Made by a program: the position numbers and the translations under genes. 8,360 bases of DNA from Paracoccaceae bacterium (GTDB taxonomy: Bacteria; Pseudomonadota; Alphaproteobacteria; Rhodobacterales; Rhodobacteraceae). A model generated the notes under the pieces. It was not told the origin of the DNA, did no database searches, and saw only the letters and a list, made by a program, of their open reading frames with translations. Shown here in pieces: positions 1 to 4,936 of this stretch (position 1 is the stretch's first letter; each line of letters opens with the position of its first letter). Where the stretch lies: contig PXDM01000051.1 in the NCBI GenBank assembly GCA_003565055.1, forward strand, positions 1 through 8,360, written 5' to 3'.

Positions 1-167
1 AGGCTCTCGGCGAGCGGCAAGACGCGCTTTTTCAAGGCGTCGCCCTGATAGGAAAAGGCCAGCTCCGCGCCCTGATCGCCGAGCGCCTTGGCGATCCCCC
101 ATGCGATGGATTTATCATTCGCAAGCCCCATGATGAGGCCGCGTTTCCCGTTCATCAATCCTGTCAT
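1..167 (-). CDS. fabI: Enoyl-[acyl-carrier-protein] reductase (NADH), N-terminal part only
   Basis: FabI reduces the trans-2 double bond of enoyl-ACP in the last step of each cytosolic fatty-acid elongation cycle. About 55 codons are visible; the rest lies beyond the left edge. The start reads MTGLMNGKRGLIMGLANDKS and continues with IAWGIAKALGDQGAELAFSYQ. This is the characteristic FabI opening of the short-chain dehydrogenase fold: the modified nucleotide-binding motif G-x5-S-x3-G (G14, S20, G24) followed by GAELAF-Y. The ATG at 167 is preferred because it gives the usual short lead to the GKRGLIMG strand. In-frame ATGs at 182 and 155 are possible alternatives and none has a strong ribosome-binding site. 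The gene is divergent from pdxH across 247 nt. The family assignment is secure; the exact start is less so. Confidence 0.93.
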   Translation of the reverse strand, partial: MTGLMNGKRGLIMGLANDKSIAWGIAKALGDQGAELAFSYQGDALKKRVLPLAES

Positions 168-414
168 GATCCGTCTGCCCATTGAATCTGTGTTATGGTG
201 TTCTATGCCATGCTCTGATGCACCGCAAGCTGGGCACCTGGATCGGAGCCTTTCGAAGTGCCGAACGGGGGGAGAAAGGAAACGCTTTGTTTTGTCTTGC
301 AATCTTGCACAAAAATGCTGATTCATTAACAGATGTAACGATCCGGCGCGATCTGAAGGACACGGGCGCGCTGCAATCGTGGGCCTGATTCAGTCTCGGC
401 ACGAGGGAGGGTTT
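168..414. other. Intergenic region between divergent fabI and pdxH
   Basis: This 247-nt stretch separates the two start codons and should hold both promoters. A relatively AT-rich patch at about 283-335, with TTGCAA/TTGCAC-like hexamers near 297-310, is the likeliest place for a promoter. I could not fit a convincing -35/-10 pair with normal spacing in either direction. Short open frames cross the region, but they lack a ribosome-binding site and recognisable sequence, so no gene is called. Confidence 0.5.
403..411 (+). promoter_or_regulatory. Ribosome-binding site that fixes the pdxH start
   Basis: The purine run GAGGGAGGG ends 3 nt before the GTG at 415, with the GGAGG core at 406-410. It favours the GTG at 415 over the in-frame GTG at 379, which has nothing comparable upstream and would add 12 residues with no family counterpart. 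Confidence 0.75.
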
Positions 415-1020
415 GTGGACGACAGAAGCGGCATATTCGCGGGCTCCGACCCGTTCGAGATCGCGCGGCGCTGGCTCGCGGAAGCGGAACTGACCGAACC
501 GAACGATCCCAACGCAATCGCCTTGTCAACCACAGGCGCGGACGGGATGCCCAATGCGCGCATGGTGCTGCTCAAGGAAATCGGCGCAGATCGTTTCGTC
601 TTTTACACGAATTACACCAGCGCCAAGGCGCGCGAGATCGACGAGAGCGGCAAGGCGGCCTTCGTGATGCACTGGAAATCGCTGCGTCGGCAGATTCGCG
701 TTCGTGGGCATGTTTCCAAGGTTGACGGCCCCGATGCGGATGAATATTACGCCTCGCGATCTCTCAAAAGCCGCTTGGGGGCCTGGGCATCGAAGCAATC
801 ATCCCCGCTCGGATCGCGGGCGGAGTTGATGGCAGAGGTGGCGCGCCAGACAGCGCGCCATGGCATGACGCCGCCGCGACCTCCGTTTTGGGGTGGGTTC
901 GAGATCAGACCCATCGAGATAGAGTTCTGGGCGGATGGGGCCTTTCGATTGCATGACCGGTTCTGCTGGCGCAGAGCAGGGGATGAGCAAAGCTGGCAGA
1001 TCCTGCGCCTGTCGCCGTGA
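415..1020 (+). CDS. pdxH: Pyridoxamine/pyridoxine 5'-phosphate oxidase
   Basis: PdxH is an FMN-dependent cytosolic oxidase. It converts pyridoxine or pyridoxamine 5'-phosphate to pyridoxal 5'-phosphate, the active form of vitamin B6. The GTG-initiated product is 201 residues, within the normal family length. Family motifs appear in order: EPNDPNAIALSTT (28-40); the FMN/phosphate-binding RMVLLK (49-54); FYTNYTSAK (63-71); MHWKSLRRQIRVRG (85-98); SRSLKSRLGAWAS (114-126); and the C-terminal block with WGG (159-161), IEFWADG and RLHDR (178-182). R178 and H180 of that block match the substrate-binding Arg and His known in the E. coli enzyme. The chain ends in RLSP, near the usual RLxP. It lies divergently from fabI, and the next gene on the same strand begins 110 nt downstream, so co-transcription with it is possible but not shown. 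Confidence 0.96.
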   Translation: MDDRSGIFAGSDPFEIARRWLAEAELTEPNDPNAIALSTTGADGMPNARMVLLKEIGADRFVFYTNYTSAKAREIDESGKAAFVMHWKSLRRQIRVRGHVSKVDGPDADEYYASRSLKSRLGAWASKQSSPLGSRAELMAEVARQTARHGMTPPRPPFWGGFEIRPIEIEFWADGAFRLHDRFCWRRAGDEQSWQILRLSP

Positions 1021-1092
1021 TAGGATGTGATGTCAGCGTGATGTTGTGTGTGTGTTCTCGCAGAGTTTTCAGGAAAGACACGTGGCGGGCCA

Positions 1093-1108
1093 GTGTGATG
1101 GCTCACAC
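1093..1108. promoter_or_regulatory. Short perfect inverted repeat upstream of the cold-shock gene
   Basis: GTGTGA and TCACAC are exact reverse complements separated by TGGC. The repeat lies 21 nt before the ATG at 1130. It could be a small 5'-UTR hairpin or a dyad operator. The half-sites resemble TGTGA/TCACA of Crp-type regulators, but the gap is 4 nt rather than the 6 nt of a classical Crp site. Function is unknown. Confidence 0.35.
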
Positions 1109-1129
1109 GGGATAAGTGAGACGCTATAA

Positions 1130-1687
1130 ATGGTTTCGGATGAGGCTGCCGCCGAGGAAGTAACAGGGGTCGTGAAATGGTTCGATCCCGCGAAGGGATT
1201 CGGTTTCATCATCGCGGAGGAGGTCGACAGCGATATCCTGTTGCATGCCAATGCGCTGCGCAATTTCGGGCTCAGCTCGGTCTGCGATGGGGCGCGGGTC
1301 AGGATCACCCTGCAACAGACGCCACGCGGCCTGCAGGCTCTGGAGGTGCTCGCCGTGCTGCCGCCGCAACTGGCAGAGGCGCAGACCTCCGCCGCGTCGG
1401 GCGCGCCCGCCGAGGAGATCGACAGGTCCATCCCGCTGGAGGCGGCGCGCGTCAAATGGTTCGACAAGGTCAAAGGCTTCGGTTTCGCCAATATCTTTGG
1501 CAAATCGGAAGATGTGTTCGTGCATATGGAAACCCTGCGCCGCTCGGGCCTCGCCGAACTTCAGGCGGGTGAGGCCATCGCCCTGCGCGTGATCGACGGC
1601 GAGCGCGGGCGCATGGCCGTGTCGATCGAGCCTTGGGAGGCGGGTCTTGCGCCGGTTGAGACAGATGACGCGGAGCAAGCCGAGTGA
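1130..1687 (+). CDS. Tandem cold-shock-domain protein (two CSDs)
   Basis: The 185-residue protein contains two complete cold-shock domains, OB folds that bind single-stranded RNA or DNA. Domain 1 covers about residues 11-76, with GVVKWFDPAKGFGF (RNP1 core KGFGF 22-26) and RNP2-like DILLH (35-39). Domain 2 covers about 105-169, with ARVKWFDKVKGFGF (KGFGF 115-119) and DVFVH (128-132). A linker rich in Ala, Pro and Glu (about 77-104) joins them, and the tail is acidic. Typical CspA proteins are about 70 residues with one domain, so this is a double-length form. An in-frame TAA directly precedes the ATG, so translation cannot start further upstream. The ribosome-binding site is weak. The gene overlaps the following DUF192 gene by 4 nt. 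An RNA chaperone or regulatory role is inferred from the family; cold induction is not shown here. Confidence 0.92.
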   Translation: MVSDEAAAEEVTGVVKWFDPAKGFGFIIAEEVDSDILLHANALRNFGLSSVCDGARVRITLQQTPRGLQALEVLAVLPPQLAEAQTSAASGAPAEEIDRSIPLEAARVKWFDKVKGFGFANIFGKSEDVFVHMETLRRSGLAELQAGEAIALRVIDGERGRMAVSIEPWEAGLAPVETDDAEQAE

Positions 1688-2160
1688 GCGCGGCCTTGCG
1701 CCTCATGGTGGCGGGGCTGGCGTTTCTCTGGGCGTCATTCGCGCAGGCGGCCTGCACGGCAGAGGCAGTGGAGCTGCGCGGTGATTGGGGGCAGGCCCGG
1801 TTTTCCGTGGAAATCGCTGATACGGCAGAAAGCCGCGCGCGCGGTCTGATGCATCGCGAGGATATGGCGCGCTCGGCGGGCATGCTCTTCATCTACGATC
1901 ACCCGACATCGCCTTCATTCTGGATGCGCAACACGCTGATTGCGCTCGATATGATCTTCATTGATCCGACGGGGCGCGTCGGCCATGTCCATCATGAGGC
2001 CGTGCCGCTGGATGAGACCCCTATCCCCGGTGGCGATAATGTCCTGATGGTGCTCGAAATCAATGGCGGTCTTGCCCGCGCGCTGGGCATTGGCGTGGGC
2101 AGTGAAATGCGCCATCCGCGTCTCGCGCAGGACAGCGCGGTCTGGCCCTGCGACGGCTGA
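1684..2160 (+). CDS. Exported DUF192 family protein
   Basis: This 158-residue protein has an N-terminal signal peptide with hydrophobic core LMVAGLAFLWASFA and probable signal peptidase I cleavage after A20-Q21-A22. It is followed by a full DUF192 domain. Domain hallmarks are RGLMHRE (53-59), GMLFIYD (66-72), FWMRNT (79-84), LDMIFID (88-94) and the following G-x-V stretch. No biochemical role is established for this family, so none is assigned. It is expected to be periplasmic. Its only two cysteines (C24 just after the predicted cleavage site, and C156 near the end) could form a disulfide. The residues before C24 do not form a good lipobox. The GTG start overlaps the stop of the cold-shock gene (GTGA) and has GGAG at 1672-1675, so translational coupling is likely. 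A T6 run follows the stop at 2166-2171, but I see no solid hairpin before it. Confidence 0.9.
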   Translation: MSAALRLMVAGLAFLWASFAQAACTAEAVELRGDWGQARFSVEIADTAESRARGLMHREDMARSAGMLFIYDHPTSPSFWMRNTLIALDMIFIDPTGRVGHVHHEAVPLDETPIPGGDNVLMVLEINGGLARALGIGVGSEMRHPRLAQDSAVWPCDG

Positions 2161-2234
2161 TCCGCTTTTTTGCGCGCCACCTGCACGATTCGCGCTTTTC
2201 AGCCTGCCGCAACCTCGTTAAAGAGCAACGCAGT

Positions 2235-2311
2235 CGGGGCGTGGCGCAGCCTGGTAGCGCGACGGTTTTGGGTACCGTAGGTCGTAGGTTCGAATCCTAT
2301 CGCCCCGACCA
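2235..2311 (+). tRNA. tRNA-Pro (anticodon UGG)
   Basis: A full cloverleaf folds by eye. The 7-bp acceptor stem is CGGGGCG (2235-2241) with CGCCCCG (2301-2307). The D stem is GCGC/GCGC with a GG-containing loop. The anticodon stem is ACGGT/ACCGT around loop TTTGGGT, with TGG at 2269-2271. The variable loop has 5 nt, and the T arm is GTAGG-TTCGAAT-CCTAT with one G-U pair. Discriminator A and CCA are encoded (2308-2311). Anticodon UGG reads proline CCN codons. The gene stands between the DUF192 gene and the convergent cobQ end. No duplicated 3' end that would suggest an integrated element is visible downstream. Confidence 0.97.
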
Positions 2312-2402
2312 TCCCTGAATGACTGCAGTGGACTGACGCCGCGGCGCATGCGGTCGGCGCACATGCGAAACAAACGCTCAGACCTTCCGAAACATCGACG
2401 CG

Positions 2403-3848
2403 TTACCGCGCCTGCGAGAGCAGCGCCCCGACATCCAGATGCGCTTCGAGGTGATCCGCCAGGCCCTCCAGCGTCGCCTCCAGACCGTCACGGTAACGCT
2501 GCGAACCGGGCGTGACACCCAGGTCCGCAAGAAATGCCGCTCTGAACGCATCATCGCTGAACATGCCATGCAGATAGGTTCCGGTGACGCGCTTGCAGGG
2601 CGAAGTCGCCCCTTCTGCCGTTCCGGCCATATAGGCGAAAGGGCGCGCGCAATCCGGACCCTCGGTGCGCCCGATATGTATCTCATATCCATCTATGGGC
2701 AGCCCGCTGCAGGCATGCGCGGCGCGCACACGCTCCAACCGCTTGTCGCCCTGCATGACGGTCCGCACATCCAGCAGACCGAGCCCAACAGTCTCACCGA
2801 CAGACCCTTCCAGCCCCAGCGGGTCGGCAATGCCCTGCCCAAGCATCTGAAAGCCGCCGCAGATGCCCAGAATATGACCACCGCGCCGATGATGTGCCAG
2901 AAGGTCGATATCCCACCCCTGTGCGCGCAAAAACGCCAGATCGGCGCGCGTTGATTTGGTGCCGGGCAAAATGACCAGCCGCGCCTCAGCCGGAATGGGT
3001 TGGCCGGGCTGAACCATGACCAGATCAACGCCCGGCTCTGCGGCCAGTGGGTCGAGGTCGTCAAAATTCGCAATCCGCGATAGCGCCAGAGCAACAATCA
3101 CAACCCCACCCCGAGGGGGAGCGACCGCGAGATCAAGCGCATCCTCGGCAGGCAGCGCATGCGCCTGCGCGAACCACGGCAGAACTCCGAAACCGCGCCA
3201 GCCCGTGCGCGCTTCGACATAGGCATACCCATCATCAAATAGGCTTGGATCACCGCGAAACTTGTTGACGATAAAACCTGCGATCATCGCCGCATCGGCA
3301 GGGTCGAGAACCGCTTGCGTGCCTACGAGCTGCGCAATCACACCTCCCCTGTCGATATCTCCAATCAGCACGACCGGGACATCAGCGGCGCGGGCAAAGC
3401 CCATATTCGCGATGTCATTTGCGCGGAGATTGACCTCGGCGGGACTTCCCGCACCCTCCACGATGACCAGATCGAAGGCCGCGCGCAGCCGCTGGTAACT
3501 CTCCAGAACGGCATGCATCAGGCCGGACTTGCGGCGTGCATACTCGCCCGCGCCCAGAGTGGTCAGCCGTCTGCCATGCACGACCACCTGTGCCCCGGTG
3601 TCGCTCTCGGGTTTCAAAAGGACCGGATTCATGTCCACCACAGGCTCCAGCCCGGCCGCCATGGCCTGCAAGGCCTGTGCCCGGCCGATCTCGCCACCAT
3701 CAGCCGTAACGGCCGCATTGTTGGACATATTCTGCGGCTTGAACGGGGCGACACGCAGGCCGCGCCGTCGGGCCGCGCGACAGAGCCCTGCGACAATCAG
3801 GGATTTGCCGACATTCGAGCCTGTGCCTTGCAACATCAGTGCGGTCAT
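2403..3848 (-). CDS. cobQ: Cobyric acid synthase (glutamine-hydrolysing)
   Basis: CobQ carries out the ATP- and glutamine-dependent amidation of carboxylates b, d, e and g of adenosylcobyrinic acid a,c-diamide to give adenosylcobyric acid, in the cytosol. The ATG at 3848 gives 481 residues, normal for the family. The N-terminal dethiobiotin-synthetase-like ATPase domain begins MTALMLQGTGSNVGKS (P-loop variant 8-16), followed by PFKPQNMSNN (35-44) and EGAGSPAEVNL (131-141). The C-terminal class I glutamine amidotransferase-like domain has the nucleophile C330 in GICGGFQMLG and H427 in GTYLHGMF. Upstream in-frame starts would add residues lacking family similarity. The start at 3848 has GGGGAG 4 nt before it. 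The gene lies downstream of cobO in the same orientation, 282 nt away, and its start overlaps the stop of a possible 51-codon frame (ATGA). Its 3' end converges with tRNA-Pro. Confidence 0.96.
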   Translation of the reverse strand: MTALMLQGTGSNVGKSLIVAGLCRAARRRGLRVAPFKPQNMSNNAAVTADGGEIGRAQALQAMAAGLEPVVDMNPVLLKPESDTGAQVVVHGRRLTTLGAGEYARRKSGLMHAVLESYQRLRAAFDLVIVEGAGSPAEVNLRANDIANMGFARAADVPVVLIGDIDRGGVIAQLVGTQAVLDPADAAMIAGFIVNKFRGDPSLFDDGYAYVEARTGWRGFGVLPWFAQAHALPAEDALDLAVAPPRGGVVIVALALSRIANFDDLDPLAAEPGVDLVMVQPGQPIPAEARLVILPGTKSTRADLAFLRAQGWDIDLLAHHRRGGHILGICGGFQMLGQGIADPLGLEGSVGETVGLGLLDVRTVMQGDKRLERVRAAHACSGLPIDGYEIHIGRTEGPDCARPFAYMAGTAEGATSPCKRVTGTYLHGMFSDDAFRAAFLADLGVTPGSQRYRDGLEATLEGLADHLEAHLDVGALLSQAR

Positions 3849-4000
3849 CTCACTCCCCATGTGTGAGTGCCCGACCATCGCCGTACGCCTCCGGCGGGGA
3901 TATTTGGACAAAGATGAAAGGGCTGGGAGGGAAAAAGATGGCACCGCGCCTCGGGCCAGCAAGCTGGGGGAGACGCGGCGCTTTCACCTTTGGCGGTCAT
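3845..4000 (-). CDS. Possible 51-aa upstream peptide coupled to cobQ (uncertain)
   Basis: An ATG at 4000 follows a strong Shine-Dalgarno (GGGAGGG at 4007-4013, 6-nt spacer). It opens a 51-codon frame whose TGA overlaps the cobQ ATG by four bases (ATGA). The peptide begins MTAKGESAASPPACW and ends in THTWGVR. It has three cysteines and many prolines, no membrane segment and no domain that I recognise. Against a real protein: the frame runs straight through a hairpin and a copy of an intergenic repeat, and peptides such as FHLCPNIPAGG look like translated repeat DNA. It could be a leader frame that feeds ribosomes to cobQ, or chance. Confidence 0.3.
   Translation of the reverse strand: MTAKGESAASPPACWPEARCHLFPSQPFHLCPNIPAGGVRRWSGTHTWGVR
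3853..3858 (-). promoter_or_regulatory. Ribosome-binding site of cobQ
   Basis: On the minus strand GGGGAG lies 4 nt before the ATG ending at 3848. It supports that start over the in-frame ATG at 3860, which lacks any purine-rich site upstream. Confidence 0.6.
3886..3919 (+). repeat. Intergenic repeat, copy 1 (plus orientation)
   Basis: The element opens with CGCCTCC-GGCG, which can form a 4-bp hairpin, continues with GGGATATTT, and ends with CAAAGATGAAA. It matches copy 2 at 4059-4091 on the opposite strand in all of these blocks, with differences confined to the central C/G run and the short segment after ATATTT. From memory, similar sequences recur between genes in Rhodobacteraceae genomes. 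That statement is not checked here. Confidence 0.65.
3932..3978 (-). terminator. Imperfect long hairpin with T-tract between cobO and cobQ
   Basis: Arms CCGCG (3944-3948) and CGCGG (3974-3978), CTC (3950-3952) and GAG (3970-3972), and CCAG (3956-3959) and CTGG (3964-3967) nest into one stem with a C/A mismatch, a small internal loop and a CAAG apex. Read on the minus strand, a T5 run (3932-3936) follows the stem after 7 nt, which resembles a Rho-independent terminator or attenuator facing cobQ. The distance to the T-tract is longer than usual, so it may be only a repeat-type stem-loop. Confidence 0.35.
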
Positions 4001-4058
4001 CGGGATCCCTCCCTGTACCGCGCGTTCAATAAACCATGACAAGATTAACACTTGGTTA

Positions 4059-4091
4059 TTTCATCTTTGCAAAAATATCCCGGGGGAGGCG
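4059..4091 (-). repeat. Intergenic repeat, copy 2 (minus orientation)
   Basis: Read on the minus strand this is CGCCTCC, a C/G run ending GGGATATTT, a short variable part and CAAAGATGAAA, the same element as copy 1 but inverted. It directly follows the hairpins downstream of cobO, so hairpin plus repeat may form one terminator-like unit. The two inverted copies could also pair with each other in a transcript that crosses the gap. Confidence 0.65.
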
Positions 4092-4122
4092 CGCGTCAGC
4101 GCGACGGGGGCAGAGCCCCCGT
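4071..4122 (-). terminator. Hairpin pair downstream of cobO, likely transcription terminator
   Basis: Nine nucleotides past the cobO stop lies a perfect 8-bp stem, ACGGGGGC (4104-4111) with GCCCCCGT (4115-4122), with a 3-nt loop. Immediately after it on the minus strand comes a second stem, CGCGC with GCGCG (4090-4094 and 4099-4103), and then a T5 run at 4071-4075 inside the repeat copy. The very stable GC stem right after a stop codon fits termination or 3'-end protection of the cobO mRNA. The T-tract is not directly next to the main stem, so classical intrinsic termination is not certain. Confidence 0.5.
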
Positions 4123-4130
4123 ATCACGGT

Positions 4131-4745
4131 TCAATACTCGACGCCCTTCTGTGCGGCGATCCCCTCACGGAACGGATGTTTGACCTCGGTCATCTCCGTG
4201 ACAAGGTCTGCAAGCTGGATCAACTCGGGTTTGGCATTGCGTCCTGTCAGCACGACATGGGTCATCTCGGGTTTTTCGTCGCGCAGGAAAGCGACCACTT
4301 CCGCGACAGGCAAGTAGTCGTAGCGCAGCGCAATGTTGATTTCGTCAAGCAAGACGAAGCGTATTTCAGGGTCACGGATCAGGTCTTTTGCAGCTTCCCA
4401 TCCCGCTCTTGCCGCAGCGATGTCGCGGTCGCGATCCTGGGTTTCCCAGGTGAAGCCTTCACCCGAGACCACGAAGCGGCACTCTTGCGCAAAGCGACTG
4501 CGCAAGAATTCACGCTCGCCGGTTGTCCAGTTGCCCTTGATGAACTGCACGACGGCACAGGGCATTCCATGCGCGATGCAGCGCATGATCATCCCGAAAC
4601 CGGAGGAGGATTTCCCCTTGCCCGACCCTGTATGCACGATGATCAACCCTTTCTCGCGGGTCTTGCTTTTCATCATCTTGTCGCGTGCGGCCTTGATCTT
4701 TTGCATCTTGTCGCGGTGGCGGGCGGCGTCATCGGTCTGGCTCAT
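4131..4745 (-). CDS. cobO: Cob(I)yrinic acid a,c-diamide adenosyltransferase (CobA/CobO/BtuR type)
   Basis: The enzyme transfers the 5'-deoxyadenosyl group of ATP to the cobalt of reduced corrinoids, forming the Co-C bond of coenzyme B12, in the cytosol. The 204-residue product has family-typical length. After a basic, Lys-rich N-terminus (about 10-32) comes the P-loop HTGSGKGKSSS (38-48). It is followed by VVQFIKGNW (65-73), TGEREFL (75-81), the Walker-B-like VLLDEIN (131-137), LTGRNAKPEL (166-175) and the conserved tail EGIAAQKGVEY. GAGG lies about 10 nt before the ATG. The gene is divergent from dnaE2 and points towards cobQ, the enzyme that uses its product. I see no cobalamin riboswitch (no recognisable B12 box) in the 191 nt upstream, so regulation by B12 is not evident. 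Confidence 0.96.
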   Translation of the reverse strand: MSQTDDAARHRDKMQKIKAARDKMMKSKTREKGLIIVHTGSGKGKSSSGFGMIMRCIAHGMPCAVVQFIKGNWTTGEREFLRSRFAQECRFVVSGEGFTWETQDRDRDIAAARAGWEAAKDLIRDPEIRFVLLDEINIALRYDYLPVAEVVAFLRDEKPEMTHVVLTGRNAKPELIQLADLVTEMTEVKHPFREGIAAQKGVEY

Positions 4746-4884
4746 CGACTCATATCCTCGCTGGGGCCTTGGTCAGCGCGTTATGCGCATCGGGCCGGTT
4801 GCGTGTTCATGCCAGCACAATCGGGTCTGTGACAAGGCCGGTTCGCGCGTTCCGTGCAGGTGCTGGTCTTGCGCGCTTGCCTGA

Positions 4885-4913
4885 TTGTGGCGAATCGCGA
4901 TAAAGAACATTAT
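4885..4913 (+). promoter_or_regulatory. Possible dnaE2 promoter
   Basis: TTGTGG (4885-4890) and CATTAT (4908-4913) are 17 nt apart and partly match -35 (3 of 6) and -10 (4 of 6) hexamers. The -10 candidate lies inside the SOS box, so LexA binding would block it. This is inferred from weak matches. Confidence 0.3.
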
Positions 4914-4919
4914 GTGAAC
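4905..4919 (+). promoter_or_regulatory. SOS box (LexA operator) of dnaE2
   Basis: GAAC-ATTATGT-GAAC is an exact GAAC-N7-GAAC direct repeat, equivalent on the other strand to the alphaproteobacterial LexA consensus GTTC-N7-GTTC. It ends 17 nt before the dnaE2 ATG. Genes of this family are known SOS genes, so repression by LexA and release on DNA damage is a strong inference. The divergent cobO start is about 160 nt away, so an effect on cobO is less likely. Confidence 0.85.
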
Positions 4920-4936
4920 ATCTGGATTGGGCAGGC

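Noticed and set aside
379..414. Upstream GTG start for pdxH at 379
   Set aside because: It adds 12 residues without family similarity and lacks a ribosome-binding site, whereas the GTG at 415 follows GAGGGAGGG and gives the usual length.
1045..1055. GT microsatellite before the cold-shock gene
   Set aside because: Only a few GT units are present, too short to be a credible phase-variable tract.
2133..2171. Rho-independent terminator after the DUF192 gene
   Set aside because: There is a T6 run, but only a 4-bp GCGG/CCGC stem with a 21-nt loop precedes it, which is not a credible hairpin.
2324..2402. Terminator or attachment-site repeat between tRNA-Pro and cobQ
   Set aside because: Short GC-rich dyads occur near 2338-2365, but there is no T-tract and no repeat of the tRNA 3' end.
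3849..3962. N-terminal extension of cobQ by 38 residues
   Set aside because: The extra residues come from the repeat-bearing intergenic DNA and have no CobQ similarity. The family normally starts right before the LQGTGSNVGKS motif, where a ribosome-binding site is present.
4840..4851. GTTC-N4-GTTC near the dnaE2 promoter as a second LexA site
   Set aside because: The spacing is 4 nt, not the 7 nt that LexA of this group requires.
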